Below the pieces are notes generated by a model. It was not told the origin of the DNA, made no database searches, and saw only the letters and a list, made by a program, of their open reading frames with translations. DNA of 64,000 bases from Borreliella japonica. Its GTDB lineage: Bacteria; Spirochaetota; Spirochaetia; Borreliales; Borreliaceae. The translations under genes and the position numbers were made by a program. Positions 18,269-27,908 of the stretch are shown piece after piece. How positions within the stretch are numbered: position 1 is the first letter of the stretch; every line of letters begins with the position of its first letter. The stretch lies in the NCBI RefSeq assembly GCF_900099615.1, contig NZ_FMTE01000004.1:1-64000 (forward strand), written 5' to 3'.

Positions 18269-19342
18269 CTATATGCTGTTGTTTTTTAATGTTTGTTCTT
18301 GAAGCTCTATTGTCAAGGGATCAAGAAGTGGATCAAGTTCTCCTTGCATAAATTCTTCTAATTTGTAAAGAGTGATGTTTGCTCTATGATCTGTTATTCT
18401 ATTTTGAGGAAAATTATAGGTTCTAATTCTTTCAGATCTGTCTCCTGAGCCGACTTGTTGTTTTCTGTTATTTGATCTTTGCTCTTGTTTTTTGGAATCT
18501 TCAAACTCATAAAGTCTTGCTCTTAATATTTTCATTGCTTGATCTTTGTTTTTATGCTGACTTCTTTCGTTTTGGCATTGTACAACAATTCCTGTTGGTA
18601 AATGCGTTATTCTAACTGCAGAATCGGTTGTATTAACATGTTGTCCACCAGCCCCAGATGATCTGTAAACATCAATTCTTAAGTCTTTTTCATTAATATC
18701 AATTTCTGTTTCTTCAATATTAGGTAGAACTGCTACAGTGGCAGCCGAGGTTTGAAGTCTTCCGTTAGACTCTGTTATAGGGATTCTTTGTACCCTGTGA
18801 ACGCCGCTTTCATATTTTAATTTTTTAAATACATCTTTTCCTTTAATTTCAAAGATTATTTCTTTAAATCCTCCAAGTTCTGTTTCATTGAAGTTTATGA
18901 TTTCTGTTTTCCATTTTTTTCTCTCTGAATATTTTATATACATGCTATAAAGATTGTTTGCAAAAAGAGCAGCTTCTTCTCCTCCCGTTCCAGCCCTAAT
19001 TTCAATTATTATATTTTTACTATCATTTTCATCTTGAGGTAAAAGTAGTATTTTTATTTGATGTTCAAGATCTTCTTTTTTTTTGTTTAGATCAATTAGC
19101 TCTTGTTTTATTAGTTCTTTCATTTCTTGTTGCTCTTCTTTTTCCAAGATGCTTTTGTTATCATTGATTTGGCTCAGTATTTTTTCATATTCAAATTTTT
19201 TAGTATTTATTTTTTCCAGATATGTATATTCTTTTATTATTTTAGAATATTTTTTTTGATTTTTAATTAGATTTATATCTTGCAATTTTTCTTCTATCGA
19301 CTTAATCTTGCTTGTTGCTGAATTTAATTTTTCTAAAAACAT
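18269..19342 (-). CDS. prfA: Peptide chain release factor 1
   Basis: RF1 reads UAA and UAG stop codons. The 357-residue product shows the peptidyl-transferase motif GGQ in [11 protein letters not shown] (about 230) and the stop-codon-reading tripeptide PIT, which fits the RF1 PxT pattern, in [12 protein letters not shown]-terminal [21 protein letters not shown] segment is also typical. An AGGAG site stands eight bases before the ATG. It heads the minus-strand operon prfA-prmC-rel-membrane protein. Confidence 0.95.
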   Translation of the reverse strand: MFLEKLNSATSKIKSIEEKLQDINLIKNQKKYSKIIKEYTYLEKINTKKFEYEKILSQINDNKSILEKEEQQEMKELIKQELIDLNKKKEDLEHQIKILLLPQDENDSKNIIIEIRAGTGGEEAALFANNLYSMYIKYSERKKWKTEIINFNETELGGFKEIIFEIKGKDVFKKLKYESGVHRVQRIPITESNGRLQTSAATVAVLPNIEETEIDINEKDLRIDVYRSSGAGGQHVNTTDSAVRITHLPTGIVVQCQNERSQHKNKDQAMKILRARLYEFEDSKKQEQRSNNRKQQVGSGDRSERIRTYNFPQNRITDHRANITLYKLEEFMQGELDPLLDPLTIELQEQTLKNNSI

Positions 19343-19682
19343 TATGTTTTCTCCTGAAAGATAATAATAGTTTATATTAATTTTAGATTTTTTTGTTAGA
19401 CTTTTTAGTAAGTTTTGTGTTACTATGCTTGCTTTTATGTTTTATTTCAATTCTCTTTTTTAGAAACTGATTTTATGGAATAAATAGAATAAGCTTGATC
19501 AAAAAAATCAATTATATTTTTTTATGTTTTTTTATATAATGAATGTTATTAAGTTGGATATTAAAGTTAGATTGGATTTTGTTGTATTTGTATATAAATT
19601 GAGCTTTGCGTATTATTATTTGTGGTGTTGTTCAAGGTAGTTAAAGTTATATCTTTGATAAACCGATTTAAAAGGGGTATTT
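19343..19682. other. Intergenic region between divergent prfA and the TPR gene
   Basis: This 340-base stretch holds no convincing coding frame on either strand. It is very AT-rich and must carry promoters for both directions. A perfect TATAAT lies at 19535-19540 on the plus strand but has only a poor -35 element (TTATAT) 17 bases upstream, which would give a 140-base leader for the TPR gene. The ribosome site AAAAGGGG precedes the TPR start. I saw no hairpin or riboswitch-like structure. Confidence 0.5.
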
Positions 19683-20822
19683 ATGTTAAATGAAAAAATT
19701 TTGGATGCTTTAGGGGATCTCTCAAATATTTCTGATGATCAACTTCTTGATGTCACTGAGAAATCAAAAAGAGGGTATCAGTTGATTAAAGAAGAAAGAC
19801 TTTCTGAGGCAGAAAGTTTGTTTTCTGATATCCTTGAAAAGGATAATGAGAATAATTATGCTCTTGTTGGACTTGGAGACATTGAAAGGAAGAAGAGTAA
19901 TTACGATAAAGCAATAGTTTGTTATCAAAGATGTCTTGTAAAACATCCAAACAATAATTATGCTCTTTTCGGACTTGGAGACTGTTACAGAAATTTGGAT
20001 AATTATAAAAAAGCTACAGACATATGGGAAGAGTATTTGAAATATGATCCTGAAAATATAACGGTTTTAACAAGAGTTGCTTCATCTTACAGGAAGCTAA
20101 AAAATTTTCAAAAATCTAAGCAAACATATCTTAAGGTAATGGAATTAATGCCTGAGAATGATTACGCGCTTGTAGGAATTGGTCATTTGTATTACGACTT
20201 TAAAGAATATAAAGAGGCTTTAAAGTATTGGCTTAAAATGTATGAATTAAATCAATCTAAGATTGATGTTAGGGTGTTAACTTCAATTGGCAATTGTTAT
20301 CGTAAGCTAAGGGAATTTACTAGAGGAATTTATTTTTTTAAAAAAGCTTTAGAAATTTCACCTAGCAATTTTTATGCTGTTTTTGGACTTGCTGATTGTT
20401 ATAGGGGAAATAAGGAATATAAAGAAGCTTTAAAATATTGGCTTGATATTATCGAAAAAGATCCAAAAAATAATTTGGTTCTTACAAGGGTAGGAGATGC
20501 TTATCGTTATTTGAATGATTATGAAAATTCTCAAATTTATTATAAAAAGGCCCTAGATGTTGATTTTGATATGTTTGCTATACTTGGACTTGCTCTTCTT
20601 CAAAAGGAACAAGGCAAATATGAAGAAGCATTAGTAGCTATTAAAAGTTTAATTAAAAACAATCCCAAAAATTCAGCATTATATGTCAGTGCTGCTGAAT
20701 GCTATGAGGCATTGGGACAGATTGGAAACGCTGTTGATATTTTATCAAGCTTTTTACATCTTGGTATGAAAAATATTGTTGTTATTGACTACCTTACAGC
20801 TCTTAGGAAAAAAATGGAATGA
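19683..20822 (+). CDS. TPR-repeat protein, cytoplasmic
   Basis: The 379-residue product is almost wholly TPR units: at least nine copies of about 34 residues, with the recurring pattern N-Y-A-L-x-G-L-G-D-x-x-R-K and E-Y-K-E-A-L-K-Y-W. There is no signal peptide or membrane span, so it is probably a cytoplasmic scaffold. The ATG has AAAAGGGG upstream. It overlaps the TatD gene by four bases. The repeats are unusually similar to one another, which suggests internal duplication. No partner can be deduced. Confidence 0.85.
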   Translation: MLNEKILDALGDLSNISDDQLLDVTEKSKRGYQLIKEERLSEAESLFSDILEKDNENNYALVGLGDIERKKSNYDKAIVCYQRCLVKHPNNNYALFGLGDCYRNLDNYKKATDIWEEYLKYDPENITVLTRVASSYRKLKNFQKSKQTYLKVMELMPENDYALVGIGHLYYDFKEYKEALKYWLKMYELNQSKIDVRVLTSIGNCYRKLREFTRGIYFFKKALEISPSNFYAVFGLADCYRGNKEYKEALKYWLDIIEKDPKNNLVLTRVGDAYRYLNDYENSQIYYKKALDVDFDMFAILGLALLQKEQGKYEEALVAIKSLIKNNPKNSALYVSAAECYEALGQIGNAVDILSSFLHLGMKNIVVIDYLTALRKKME

Positions 20823-21628
20823 TGAACTTCTTACTTGAAACGGAAAAATCTATCTTTTTTGATAAGTTAATAGATACCCATGTTCATTTTTATGAATTAA
20901 AGAAGAGATCTTTGGATGTCAATTATATTATTAGCGAATGTTTTAAAAATGGATTTTCTTATTTTCTTGACATTGGCTTGCATCCTAGCGATTTTAATAG
21001 TAGAAAAAGTCTTTTAAGTCCATATTCTAATGTGTTTTTAACAGCAGGTATTCATCCTTTAAATTTAGATGATAATTTTAAAGATGATGTTAAACAGCTT
21101 GAAAAAATTTTGATTAGTGAAAATGTTGTTGCTGTTGGTGAGATAGGCCTTGATTATTTTAAGGCAAATAATAAGAAATTTCAAATTAAAGTTTTTGAAG
21201 AGCAATTGTATTTGGCTAGTAGATATAAAAAGCCAGTTATTTTACATATAAGAGATGCCTATGATGATGTCTATAGTATTGTAAAGTCTTTAAATTTTTT
21301 AAATAGGGGCATATTACATTGTTATTCAGGAACTTATGAGTATGCTAAAAAATTTATTGATTTAGGATTTAAAGTTTCTTTTTCAGGTAATATAACTTTT
21401 AAAAATGCAGAACCTTTAAGAACTGTTGTTGGCAAATTAAATACCAACGATCTTTTAATAGAAACGGACAGTCCTTTTTTAGCTCCAGTGCCGTTAAGAG
21501 GTAAAATAAATTCGCCTTTGTTTTTAGGATATGTATGTCTAGAGATTGCAAGGATTAAAAATTGCTCTGTTAATGATGTTGCTATTGCTGTATACAATAG
21601 CTTTAAAGATCTTTTATTGTTGCATTAA
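20819..21628 (+). CDS. tatD: TatD-family metal-dependent DNase
   Basis: TatD proteins are TIM-barrel metal hydrolases with 3'-5' exonuclease activity on DNA. The 269-residue product has the DTHVHFYE metal motif (about 19-26), AGIHPLNL, GEIGLDYF with the catalytic Glu, the KPVILHIRDA strand, HCYSGTYE and the ETDSPFLAP strand, in the usual order. Two ATG codons in tandem (20819 and 20822) overlap the TPR stop; either could be used. Confidence 0.9.
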   Translation: MMNFLLETEKSIFFDKLIDTHVHFYELKKRSLDVNYIISECFKNGFSYFLDIGLHPSDFNSRKSLLSPYSNVFLTAGIHPLNLDDNFKDDVKQLEKILISENVVAVGEIGLDYFKANNKKFQIKVFEEQLYLASRYKKPVILHIRDAYDDVYSIVKSLNFLNRGILHCYSGTYEYAKKFIDLGFKVSFSGNITFKNAEPLRTVVGKLNTNDLLIETDSPFLAPVPLRGKINSPLFLGYVCLEIARIKNCSVNDVAIAVYNSFKDLLLLH

Positions 21629-21687
21629 TTGCTTATTTGTAACTATTTGTTTGCATGTTTTATTATTAGTTGCAAATTTAATCATTT

Positions 21688-22428
21688 TTATTGTTTATAA
21701 ATGTTAAATTCATATTGAAAATTGTTTTCAACGTCTTTTACTATTTTCATCAAATCATTTTCTTTAAGAGTAATTACATATTTTAGCTTAATAATTTTTA
21801 AATCTTTTCTTGTATTGCCAATTAATACAAATCTTATATTTTTGAAAAAAGGTGAATTTGATATTCTTTTTAAAATAGTATTGTTATCTCTTAAAGACAA
21901 CAATACTATTGTTGTTATTTTAGGAGTAATAAATGTTTGCATGTAGGATATGTTTTTTTCGTTTATTAGGGTAATAATAACATTTTTTTCTTTACCTTTT
22001 TTTTCCAAGTATTCAAGGTCTTCGTTATTTAAAGAGTTGTCTCTAAACAGTAATGCTTTTTGAAAGTCTATTGATTTTCCGTTAAGCAGAAAATCAATAG
22101 ACTTTGCTAGAGAAAATTTTATTTTTGGTAGATGAAAAATTTTTTCTTTTAGGATTTCGCTATTTAGGATTTCGTTATTTGATTTATGGGTTAATAGTAT
22201 TTTTTTTGTTGTTTTAAGCTTGTCTTTTGCAATTTCTAAGTTTTTGTCATTTATAAACAGTATTTTGTTTTTTATAAATGGGGTTTTTTGAATTTCAAAA
22301 AAATATTCAGTTACATCCGAGAAAATTATTGCATAATCAAATTGTTTTTCAATAATGGAAGATTTTTCGCATCCTTGTGTTAAAACTGCTAAAAGAGCTA
22401 TTATAGCAAGTATTTTAGGGTTAGACAT
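21688..22428 (-). CDS. Putative lipoprotein
   Basis: The N-terminus has a hydrophobic core followed by LTQGC, giving a lipidated cysteine at residue 20. The remaining 226 residues alternate short beta strands and helices (DYAIIFSDVTEYFF, KILFINDKNLEIAK, VIITLINEK, RFVLIGNT), which recalls a periplasmic-binding or Rossmann-like fold. I cannot identify a ligand. It lies six bases from the membrane-protein gene upstream, so they form a pair, convergent with tatD. Confidence 0.75.
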   Translation of the reverse strand: MSNPKILAIIALLAVLTQGCEKSSIIEKQFDYAIIFSDVTEYFFEIQKTPFIKNKILFINDKNLEIAKDKLKTTKKILLTHKSNNEILNSEILKEKIFHLPKIKFSLAKSIDFLLNGKSIDFQKALLFRDNSLNNEDLEYLEKKGKEKNVIITLINEKNISYMQTFITPKITTIVLLSLRDNNTILKRISNSPFFKNIRFVLIGNTRKDLKIIKLKYVITLKENDLMKIVKDVENNFQYEFNIYKQ

Positions 22429-22434
22429 TTTATT

Positions 22435-23088
22435 TTATTTCCCAATATACTTATTATTAATTGCTATAATTATTAAAATTAATGAAAATATTATTAACGC
22501 ATAAATGCCCATATTGGTTAGAATTAATGTTTTTAAGGTTGCAGTAAATAATTCTAAAAATAGAATAGGTAAAAGAATAATTTTGTATTCTTTTACCGAG
22601 TATTTTTGGCATTTTTTAATTTTCTTTTCAAATATTATTGCTGAAAATATCAACTCTATTGCATTAAGTATTGGCAATTGAATATATTCATAGAGTCCAA
22701 AAATTTTGCTATTTAGGATTATTATTTCTAGATTTTTAGAAAAAATTAGTCCAAATGCGAAATATATCAGAATTGTTAAATTTTTTTTAAATGAAGAATT
22801 TTCATTTAAAGTGAAAAAAAATATAAATATTACTAGTGGGAATATATAGTAGTATAAATGTTCTTTGATAAATATTGAAATTCCTAGACTTATTGGTGAT
22901 GTGTAATTTAATTCAAATGATCTGTATAAAATAAATTCTTGAGTCAAATAAAGAAAAGAAAAGATTGTTATTGCAAAAAATATTGCTAAGCTATGGGCTT
23001 GGGTATTTTTTGTTTTATTTTGTCTTAACTGAGTATTTATATATATTTTTAATATTAATGGTAGACTCGTTAATAAAAACAAACTCAT
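22435..23088 (-). CDS. Integral membrane protein, 5-7 spans
   Basis: The 217-residue product is strongly hydrophobic, with membrane segments around residues 3-18, 32-50, 68-90, 102-122, 135-155, 168-190 and 193-212. No motif is recognised. It is divergent from the infC operon and paired with a lipoprotein gene six bases downstream, so the two may form a membrane complex. The ATG has no good ribosome site. Confidence 0.7.
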   Translation of the reverse strand: MSLFLLTSLPLILKIYINTQLRQNKTKNTQAHSLAIFFAITIFSFLYLTQEFILYRSFELNYTSPISLGISIFIKEHLYYYIFPLVIFIFFFTLNENSSFKKNLTILIYFAFGLIFSKNLEIIILNSKIFGLYEYIQLPILNAIELIFSAIIFEKKIKKCQKYSVKEYKIILLPILFLELFTATLKTLILTNMGIYALIIFSLILIIIAINNKYIGK

Positions 23089-23121
23089 TACAAGTACAAT
23101 TCTACTTTTAAACGTTTTTTA

Positions 23122-23147
23122 AATCAATCTATTTGGATAGATTGATT
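23122..23147. other. Perfect 10-bp inverted repeat upstream of infC
   Basis: AATCAATCTA and TAGATTGATT flank a six-base loop. It lies between the divergent membrane-protein gene and infC, upstream of the candidate infC promoter. It could be an operator, or a 5'-leader hairpin of the minus-strand gene. No T run follows it closely, so it is not a typical terminator. Confidence 0.6.
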
Positions 23148-23230
23148 GGCTAAAAATCCGTGTGATTTGTATATTTATTTTTTATTAATGTTGTTGATTT
23201 TATTACTTTTGGCAAACATTATTCTTAGAA

Positions 23231-23259
23231 TTTACTTTTTAGTTAATGTATATTAAAAT
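23231..23259 (+). promoter_or_regulatory. Candidate sigma-70 promoter for infC-rpmI-rplT
   Basis: TTTACT at 23231-23236 and TAAAAT at 23254-23259 are separated by 17 bases. The leader to the infC ATG would be about 42 bases. The match is moderate in an AT-rich background. Confidence 0.4.
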
Positions 23260-23308
23260 TAAGTATCAATGTTGATTATTAATTGCTTTAGGAGTATATA
23301 TTTTTTAG

Positions 23309-23869
23309 ATGATAAATAGAAATGCCAATAGAGATAGGGATAGATCCAGATCAAATGACAAGGAATTGAAAATTAATTACAGAATTAAGGCTCATGAGGT
23401 AAGAGTTATTTTTGAAGATGGAACACAAGAGGTTTTATCGATTGAAGATGCTATTAAAAAGGCAAAAGAAGCTGGACTTGATTTGGTTGAGGTTTCTCCT
23501 AATGTGTCTCCCCCGGTTTGTAAGATTATTGATTATGGGAAGTATAAATTCCATCAAGAAAAGCGTCAAAAAGAGCAAAAAAAGAATCAAAAGGTAATTA
23601 AGCTTAAGGAAGTCAGAATGCAACCCAAGATAGATGCCCATGATCTTGATTTTAAATCAAAAAACATTTTAAGTTTTCTCAAAGATGGCAATAAGGTTAA
23701 AGTTACAATAAGATTTAGAGGTCGTGAGCTTGCTCATACATATTTAGGATATGGTATTTTAGATAGTATTCTTGAAAAAGTAGGGGATGTGAATTATGTT
23801 TTGGAATCTGCGGCTAAAATGGAAGGCAAGACAATGTTTTTGATTGTAGCTCCTAAGTTCAAAAAATAA
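23309..23869 (+). CDS. infC: Translation initiation factor IF-3
   Basis: IF-3 binds the 30S subunit and checks start-codon pairing. The 186-residue product has the N-domain ([12 protein letters not shown], then [22 protein letters not shown] sequence), a Lys-rich linker and a C-domain with [12 protein letters not shown]. The start is ATG, not the rare AUU of E. coli infC. An in-frame TAG sits directly before it, so no longer form is possible. The AGGAG (23290-23294) is 14 bases from the ATG, an unusually long spacing. It is followed by rpmI and rplT, the standard order. Confidence 0.95.
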   Translation: MINRNANRDRDRSRSNDKELKINYRIKAHEVRVIFEDGTQEVLSIEDAIKKAKEAGLDLVEVSPNVSPPVCKIIDYGKYKFHQEKRQKEQKKNQKVIKLKEVRMQPKIDAHDLDFKSKNILSFLKDGNKVKVTIRFRGRELAHTYLGYGILDSILEKVGDVNYVLESAAKMEGKTMFLIVAPKFKK

Positions 23870-23896
23870 GTATTAAATTAAATAAGTATTAAATTA
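23865..23896. repeat. Exact 16-bp tandem duplication over the infC stop
   Basis: AATAAGTATTAAATTA occurs twice without a gap. The first copy contains the infC stop codon and the second repeats it in the infC-rpmI spacer. It probably arose by slippage and changes only the spacing between the genes. Confidence 0.9.
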
Positions 23897-23907
23897 AAGG
23901 GGATAAA

Positions 23908-24108
23908 ATGGCAAGTAAAATGAAAACACGCAAAAGTGCAAAAAAAAGGTATTCTTTTACTGTAAATGGTAAAGTTAAGTATAAAAAACAAAATTTAAGG
24001 CATATTTTGACAAAAAAATCTTCTAAGCGTAAGAGAAATTTAAGGAAATTGGGAAATCTTTCTTGTTTTGAAGTTAAAAGAATTAAAACTTTATTACCTT
24101 ATGGTTAA
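23908..24108 (+). CDS. rpmI: 50S ribosomal protein L35
   Basis: The 66-residue basic protein has the L35 signature [15 protein letters not shown] near the N-terminus and the [10 protein letters not shown] segment. It is a structural protein of the large subunit. An AGGGG site precedes the ATG. It lies between infC and rplT, as in most bacteria. Confidence 0.96.
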   Translation: MASKMKTRKSAKKRYSFTVNGKVKYKKQNLRHILTKKSSKRKRNLRKLGNLSCFEVKRIKTLLPYG

Positions 24109-24128
24109 AATAATTTTAGGAGATAAAT

Positions 24129-24476
24129 ATGGCTAGGGCTAAAAATGGCACAGTTCACGTTGCAAGGCGTAAGCGAATTTTAAAAAAGACAAAAGGGTTT
24201 TGGGGTACTAAAAAGAGTAACTATAAAAAAGCTAAAGATACCTTGAGAAAGGGTATGATGTATGCCACAAGAGATAGAAAGGCCAGAAAAAGAGACTTTA
24301 GGCGCTTATGGATTTCAAGAATTTCGGCTGCTTTGACTGATACTGGAGTTAGTTATTCAAGATTTATTGAGGGTTTATTGAAGTCTAATATAAAAATTAA
24401 TAGAAAAATTTTGTCTAATTTGGCAATTGAAGACGATGAAGCTTTTAAAAAGATTGTTTTAGAAATAAGAAAATGA
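24129..24476 (+). CDS. rplT: 50S ribosomal protein L20
   Basis: The 115-residue product begins with a typical L20 N-terminus (MARAKNGTVHVARRKRILKKT) and has KARKRDFRRLWISRISAA in the middle. L20 is needed early in large-subunit assembly and represses its own operon in several bacteria by binding the leader mRNA. TTAGGAG precedes the ATG by seven bases. Confidence 0.96.
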   Translation: MARAKNGTVHVARRKRILKKTKGFWGTKKSNYKKAKDTLRKGMMYATRDRKARKRDFRRLWISRISAALTDTGVSYSRFIEGLLKSNIKINRKILSNLAIEDDEAFKKIVLEIRK

Positions 24477-24689
24477 AAAATCAAAACTCCTGGGAGGTTT
24501 AATTTTAAGAATTAGAGTTATTTTTTTGCGACATCTCATTAAATTTAGGAATTTGAAGGTTTTTAGTCAATGATAGCTAAAAGCAATTCAGAGGTTAAGA
24601 ATAAAAATTCCGCCTTGAAAAATAGCGCTAAATAAAAGTATTCTTATGTTGGCTTTTTGGGAGTTTAATTTATTTTAAGGATTATTATT
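24477..24689 (+). other. Spacer after rplT with two tiny overlapping frames
   Basis: No gene longer than 25 codons is visible. A strong GGAGG (24493-24497) is four bases before an ATT that opens a 23-codon frame (24502-24573). Its TGA overlaps an ATG opening a 21-codon frame ending at 24635 (start MIAKSNSEVKN). The same GGAGG lies in a weak inverted repeat (AAACTCC/GGAGGTTT) followed by AATTTT, which could instead be an rplT attenuator or terminator. Either reading is tentative. Confidence 0.3.
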
Positions 24690-24950
24690 GTGCAGCTTAT
24701 TTCTCTTAATAATATTGAAAAACAAGAGAGCTTTATTTACTATAGAAATGTATATTTTGCTGATGCTATTTATAAGTATAATGACACCTTGGAAATTAAA
24801 AAAGTAAAGTTTGTAATTGAGGCTACGCCTTTAGGAGAAAAGCATATCACTATTGATTTTGTAGATCTTTTGAATTATCCCGTTTTAAAGTTAATGGTTG
24901 CCATTAAAAGACGTGTAATTGATTTGGAGTTTAAAGGTAAGCTTCCTTGA
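24690..24950 (+). CDS. Small conserved protein of unknown function
   Basis: The 86-residue product starts at GTG, with AAGG nine bases upstream. It has no signal or membrane segment and is predicted to be mainly beta (FVIEATPLGEKHITIDFVDLL). I do not recognise a family. It overlaps the TTG start of tsaE by four bases, so it is translationally coupled to the tRNA-threonylcarbamoylation genes. Confidence 0.7.
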   Translation: MQLISLNNIEKQESFIYYRNVYFADAIYKYNDTLEIKKVKFVIEATPLGEKHITIDFVDLLNYPVLKLMVAIKRRVIDLEFKGKLP

Positions 24951-25360
24951 TTTTAGAATTCAAATCAGAAAAAGAAATGATAAATTTTTCCAAATCTTTT
25001 TTTCATCCTTTGCCAATTGGTAAGATATTTGCTTTAAGCGGTGATATGGGATCTGGAAAAACTAGTTTTTTGAAAGGACTTGCCTTAAATCTTGGAATTT
25101 CTTATTTTTCAAGTCCAACTTACAACATTGTTAATGTTTATGATTTTATAGATTTTAAGCTTTATCATATTGATTTATATCGGGTGTTTTCTTTGGAAGA
25201 ATTTGAACTTATTGGGGGATTGGAAATGCTTGTGGATCTTGACTCAATTATTGCTATTGAATGGCCCCAAATTGTTTTGAGTATTGTTCCAAAAGGCAGA
25301 TTATTTTCTTTAGCTTTCAAAATAGCCGGTTCAGGCAGGGTTGTAGAATTTAATGATTAA
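24947..25360 (+). CDS. tsaE: tRNA threonylcarbamoyladenosine biosynthesis ATPase TsaE
   Basis: TsaE is the ATPase that drives the TsaBD complex in making the t6A modification at position 37 of ANN-decoding tRNAs. The 137-residue product has the Walker A loop GDMGSGKTSF (about residues 31-40), SSPTYNIVNVY and the HIDLYR motif, then EWP near the end, all diagnostic. The start is TTG, overlapping the previous stop (TTGA); AAGGT upstream supports it. It overlaps tsaB by eight bases. Confidence 0.93.
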   Translation: MILEFKSEKEMINFSKSFFHPLPIGKIFALSGDMGSGKTSFLKGLALNLGISYFSSPTYNIVNVYDFIDFKLYHIDLYRVFSLEEFELIGGLEMLVDLDSIIAIEWPQIVLSIVPKGRLFSLAFKIAGSGRVVEFND

Positions 25361-26006
25361 TGCACTTGCATTTGAGTATTCATATAAAGCATTAATAGTT
25401 TATTGTAGAATTAATAATAAGAATTTTTCATTAGTTGAATTTAAATCAAATTTTAATTTTAGTATTGCAAAAATTTTCAATGATTTTATTATTAAAAATA
25501 ACATTGATCTTAATCAAATTAAATTAATTGTAAATTCTTGCGGACCCGGTTCTTTTACCGGCCTTAGAATTAGTTTAAGTTTTGTTAAAGGTCTTGCTTT
25601 GGGTCTTTCTATCCCTTTTGTCAATATTTCTACATTTGATGTTTTTGCAAATTTAGTTAAAAACAATTCCAGTGTAATTGTATTAACTTTTACTGCTGGC
25701 AAATATTTTCTTGGACATTATAAAAATTGCAAATTGATAGGGAAGGTTTTGTGTTTTTCTAAGGAAGATTTGCTTGAATATCTAAATCAGATTGACCCAA
25801 ATTCAGTGCTTATTGGAAACAATCTTGAGAATGTTTGCAGTGAATTTAATTGTAAATTTAAAATCATTGAAAATTTAAGCTCGTTTGGAAAAGTTTTAAC
25901 AGAACTTGGGATAGCTAAATATTTAAAAAATCGCAAAAGTGATGATATTTTATCTGGACCTCTTTACATAAGGCAAAGTGATGCAGAGGTTAATTTTCGT
26001 TCTTAA
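25353..26006 (+). CDS. tsaB: tRNA threonylcarbamoyladenosine biosynthesis protein TsaB
   Basis: TsaB is the inactive ASKHA-fold partner of TsaD in t6A synthesis. The 217-residue product has [24 protein letters not shown] (about 54-77), the family signature, followed by a shortened C-terminal half. It overlaps tsaE by eight bases at its start and the convergent csrA by 17 bases at its end. tsaD is not in this window. Confidence 0.92.
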   Translation: MINALAFEYSYKALIVYCRINNKNFSLVEFKSNFNFSIAKIFNDFIIKNNIDLNQIKLIVNSCGPGSFTGLRISLSFVKGLALGLSIPFVNISTFDVFANLVKNNSSVIVLTFTAGKYFLGHYKNCKLIGKVLCFSKEDLLEYLNQIDPNSVLIGNNLENVCSEFNCKFKIIENLSSFGKVLTELGIAKYLKNRKSDDILSGPLYIRQSDAEVNFRS

Positions 26007-26235
26007 AATAATGATTAAATAGATTTTTAATTTTGCCTATATTGTGTTTGTCTTTTAATATTGATTTTTTATTTTCTTCTATAATAAACTCATAAATTTC
26101 AGATCTAAATATTTTAATGTTTTCAGGAGCCTTAATTGCTATTTTAACGGTATCCTTTTTTATCTCTAATATTAAAACTTCAATATTAGAGTTTATTTTA
26201 ATACTTTCATTTACTTTTCTTGACAATACTAGCAT
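25990..26235 (-). CDS. csrA: Carbon storage regulator CsrA
   Basis: CsrA is an RNA-binding dimer that blocks ribosome sites; in Borrelia it represses flagellin (flaB) translation. The 81-residue product begins [12 protein letters not shown] and has the [21 protein letters not shown]-contact region, both typical, with a C-terminal tail longer than in E. coli (61). It is the last gene of the flgN-flgK-flgL-fliW-csrA operon and starts two bases after fliW. Its end overlaps the convergent tsaB. Confidence 0.95.
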   Translation of the reverse strand: MLVLSRKVNESIKINSNIEVLILEIKKDTVKIAIKAPENIKIFRSEIYEFIIEENKKSILKDKHNIGKIKNLFNHYFKNEN

Positions 26236-26237
26236 CT

Positions 26238-26630
26238 TTATTCCTTGAAAACTTTATGGTGTAGTGAGTATTTTTCATTTGTGCATATAGCTTGTTTTCC
26301 GAGTAATTTTTTTTTGTTTATTATGATTGGTGCTTTTAGGTTAGCCGTAATGTCCTTATAATCATTAACATGCATATTAATTATACATAGAATGACTTTT
26401 TCATCTTCTGTTTTTACTTTAATGTCTGACCAATCTTTTTCCTGGATATTTGGTAAGTATTCGCTTAGAAAATTAAAAGGAGATGTCACTAAAAAACTTA
26501 CGTCTTTATTGATGGATTGCATAATAGAAAAAGGCTTATATTTAGAGTCTTTTATTATAAATTTTTTAATGTTTTCAAATCCAAGTATCCCTTCAAGGAA
26601 ATCAAACTCTATGCTTTTATCATTTGTCAT
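26238..26630 (-). CDS. fliW: Flagellar assembly factor FliW
   Basis: FliW binds either flagellin or CsrA and so links flagellin export to its translation. The 130-residue product has [10 protein letters not shown] near the N-terminus, SFLVTSPF and a C-terminal [19 protein letters not shown], which are the family motifs. It lies one base after flgL and two bases before csrA, the arrangement found in bacteria that use the FliW-CsrA switch. Confidence 0.94.
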   Translation of the reverse strand: MTNDKSIEFDFLEGILGFENIKKFIIKDSKYKPFSIMQSINKDVSFLVTSPFNFLSEYLPNIQEKDWSDIKVKTEDEKVILCIINMHVNDYKDITANLKAPIIINKKKLLGKQAICTNEKYSLHHKVFKE

Positions 26631-26631
26631 T

Positions 26632-27906
26632 CTATTTTATAAAATCTAACAAAGTTGTTTGCATTATTTTAGCAGAGATTCCTAAAGATACTTGATAAGC
26701 CAAGCTTGCCATATTTAAATTAGTTATTGCCTTTGTTACGTCAAGATCGGTGTATTGGACCATATCTTCTTTCATGTCTGCAGCTTCTTTACTTATTCTT
26801 TCATAGCTTCTATCAAGTTTATTTTCTTTTGCTCCAAGATCTGCAACCGATATAAGTAATCTTTTTAAACTTTCATCAATTTCTGCCAAACTTCTGCTTC
26901 CAACTAGCTCTTCTTTATTATTGTAGAGTGTGTCTCTAAGCTCAATAAGTGCATCGAAAATAGATCTGCTTCTAACTTCTGTATTACTAGAAAGGTTGTA
27001 AGGAGGTAGTTTAGTATCATTGTTCTTAGTAAGTATTCCAAGTGTTTGTAAAACATTGGATTCTTTTGCTTCTGTTATCCAAATTTGGTGCGGAGTTGTA
27101 GTTTTAATAGACAATGAGTTTAAAATGGGGTCAATGCTTGCTTCAACGGGAGCTGAAGATTCGTTTATTTTTGCAACAATGTCAAGAGCAGTATCCCCTG
27201 TTGTTAGCCCTATTTCAACATTGTCAATATAAATTTTTGTATTTTCTTTTACAGTAAACCCATTAGTGTTTGTTGACGAGATAATATTTTGGTTTTGTGA
27301 GAAAAATATTTTATTTCCAGGATAATTATTTGAGATATGCACCCCATTGTATACTTCTGTTTCTTTTTCAGCTTGGTTGCCGATGTATTCTACTTTGATT
27401 ATTTGGGGACCCTCACCGTCTTTGCTTATTTTGCTTATTTTGTTTTCTCTAGTCACTCTAAATGCCTCACTATCAATTTTGGTCCCCGAGAATATACTGT
27501 ATCCGTCAGGTCCTTTAGCGTTTGCTATTGCAACAGCATCTTCGAGTAAAGCATTTACTTCTTTTGATATCATTTTTTTGTCATCTGCTTCGTAAGTTCC
27601 GCTTGCTCCTTGAATGGCAATTTCTTTAGCCCGTGTTAAAATATTTGTAAGGGATTGTAAGTATCCTTCTGCATATCGTAAGTTGCCCTTAGAAGTGCCA
27701 ATATTTTTCATATATACATTCAGCTTAAATATGTTGTTATCTAGCCTTATTGCGTGATTAACGCCTGTGGGATCGTTTCTTAGTTTTATAATTCTTTTGC
27801 CGCCTTTGTATAAGTTTTCTAAAAGTTTTGTAATTTTAGACTCTTGCTCTGCTGCAGAGGTTTTTAAATTTTCATATGTTAATGGATGGCTTACTCTATT
27901 TATCAT
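26632..27906 (-). CDS. flgL: Flagellar hook-associated protein 3 (FlgL)
   Basis: FlgL forms the second junction ring between hook and filament. The 424-residue product begins with a flagellin-like N-terminal helix ([21 protein letters not shown]) and ends with a matching C-terminal helix ([20 protein letters not shown]), the coiled-coil pair of this family, with a variable middle. It is two bases from flgK and one from fliW. Confidence 0.93.
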   Translation of the reverse strand: MINRVSHPLTYENLKTSAAEQESKITKLLENLYKGGKRIIKLRNDPTGVNHAIRLDNNIFKLNVYMKNIGTSKGNLRYAEGYLQSLTNILTRAKEIAIQGASGTYEADDKKMISKEVNALLEDAVAIANAKGPDGYSIFSGTKIDSEAFRVTRENKISKISKDGEGPQIIKVEYIGNQAEKETEVYNGVHISNNYPGNKIFFSQNQNIISSTNTNGFTVKENTKIYIDNVEIGLTTGDTALDIVAKINESSAPVEASIDPILNSLSIKTTTPHQIWITEAKESNVLQTLGILTKNNDTKLPPYNLSSNTEVRSRSIFDALIELRDTLYNNKEELVGSRSLAEIDESLKRLLISVADLGAKENKLDRSYERISKEAADMKEDMVQYTDLDVTKAITNLNMASLAYQVSLGISAKIMQTTLLDFIK

Positions 27907-27908
27907 GC

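Noticed and set aside
19343..19682. Possible riboswitch or small RNA in the prfA/TPR spacer
   Set aside because: No stable hairpin or conserved motif is visible; only AT-rich sequence.
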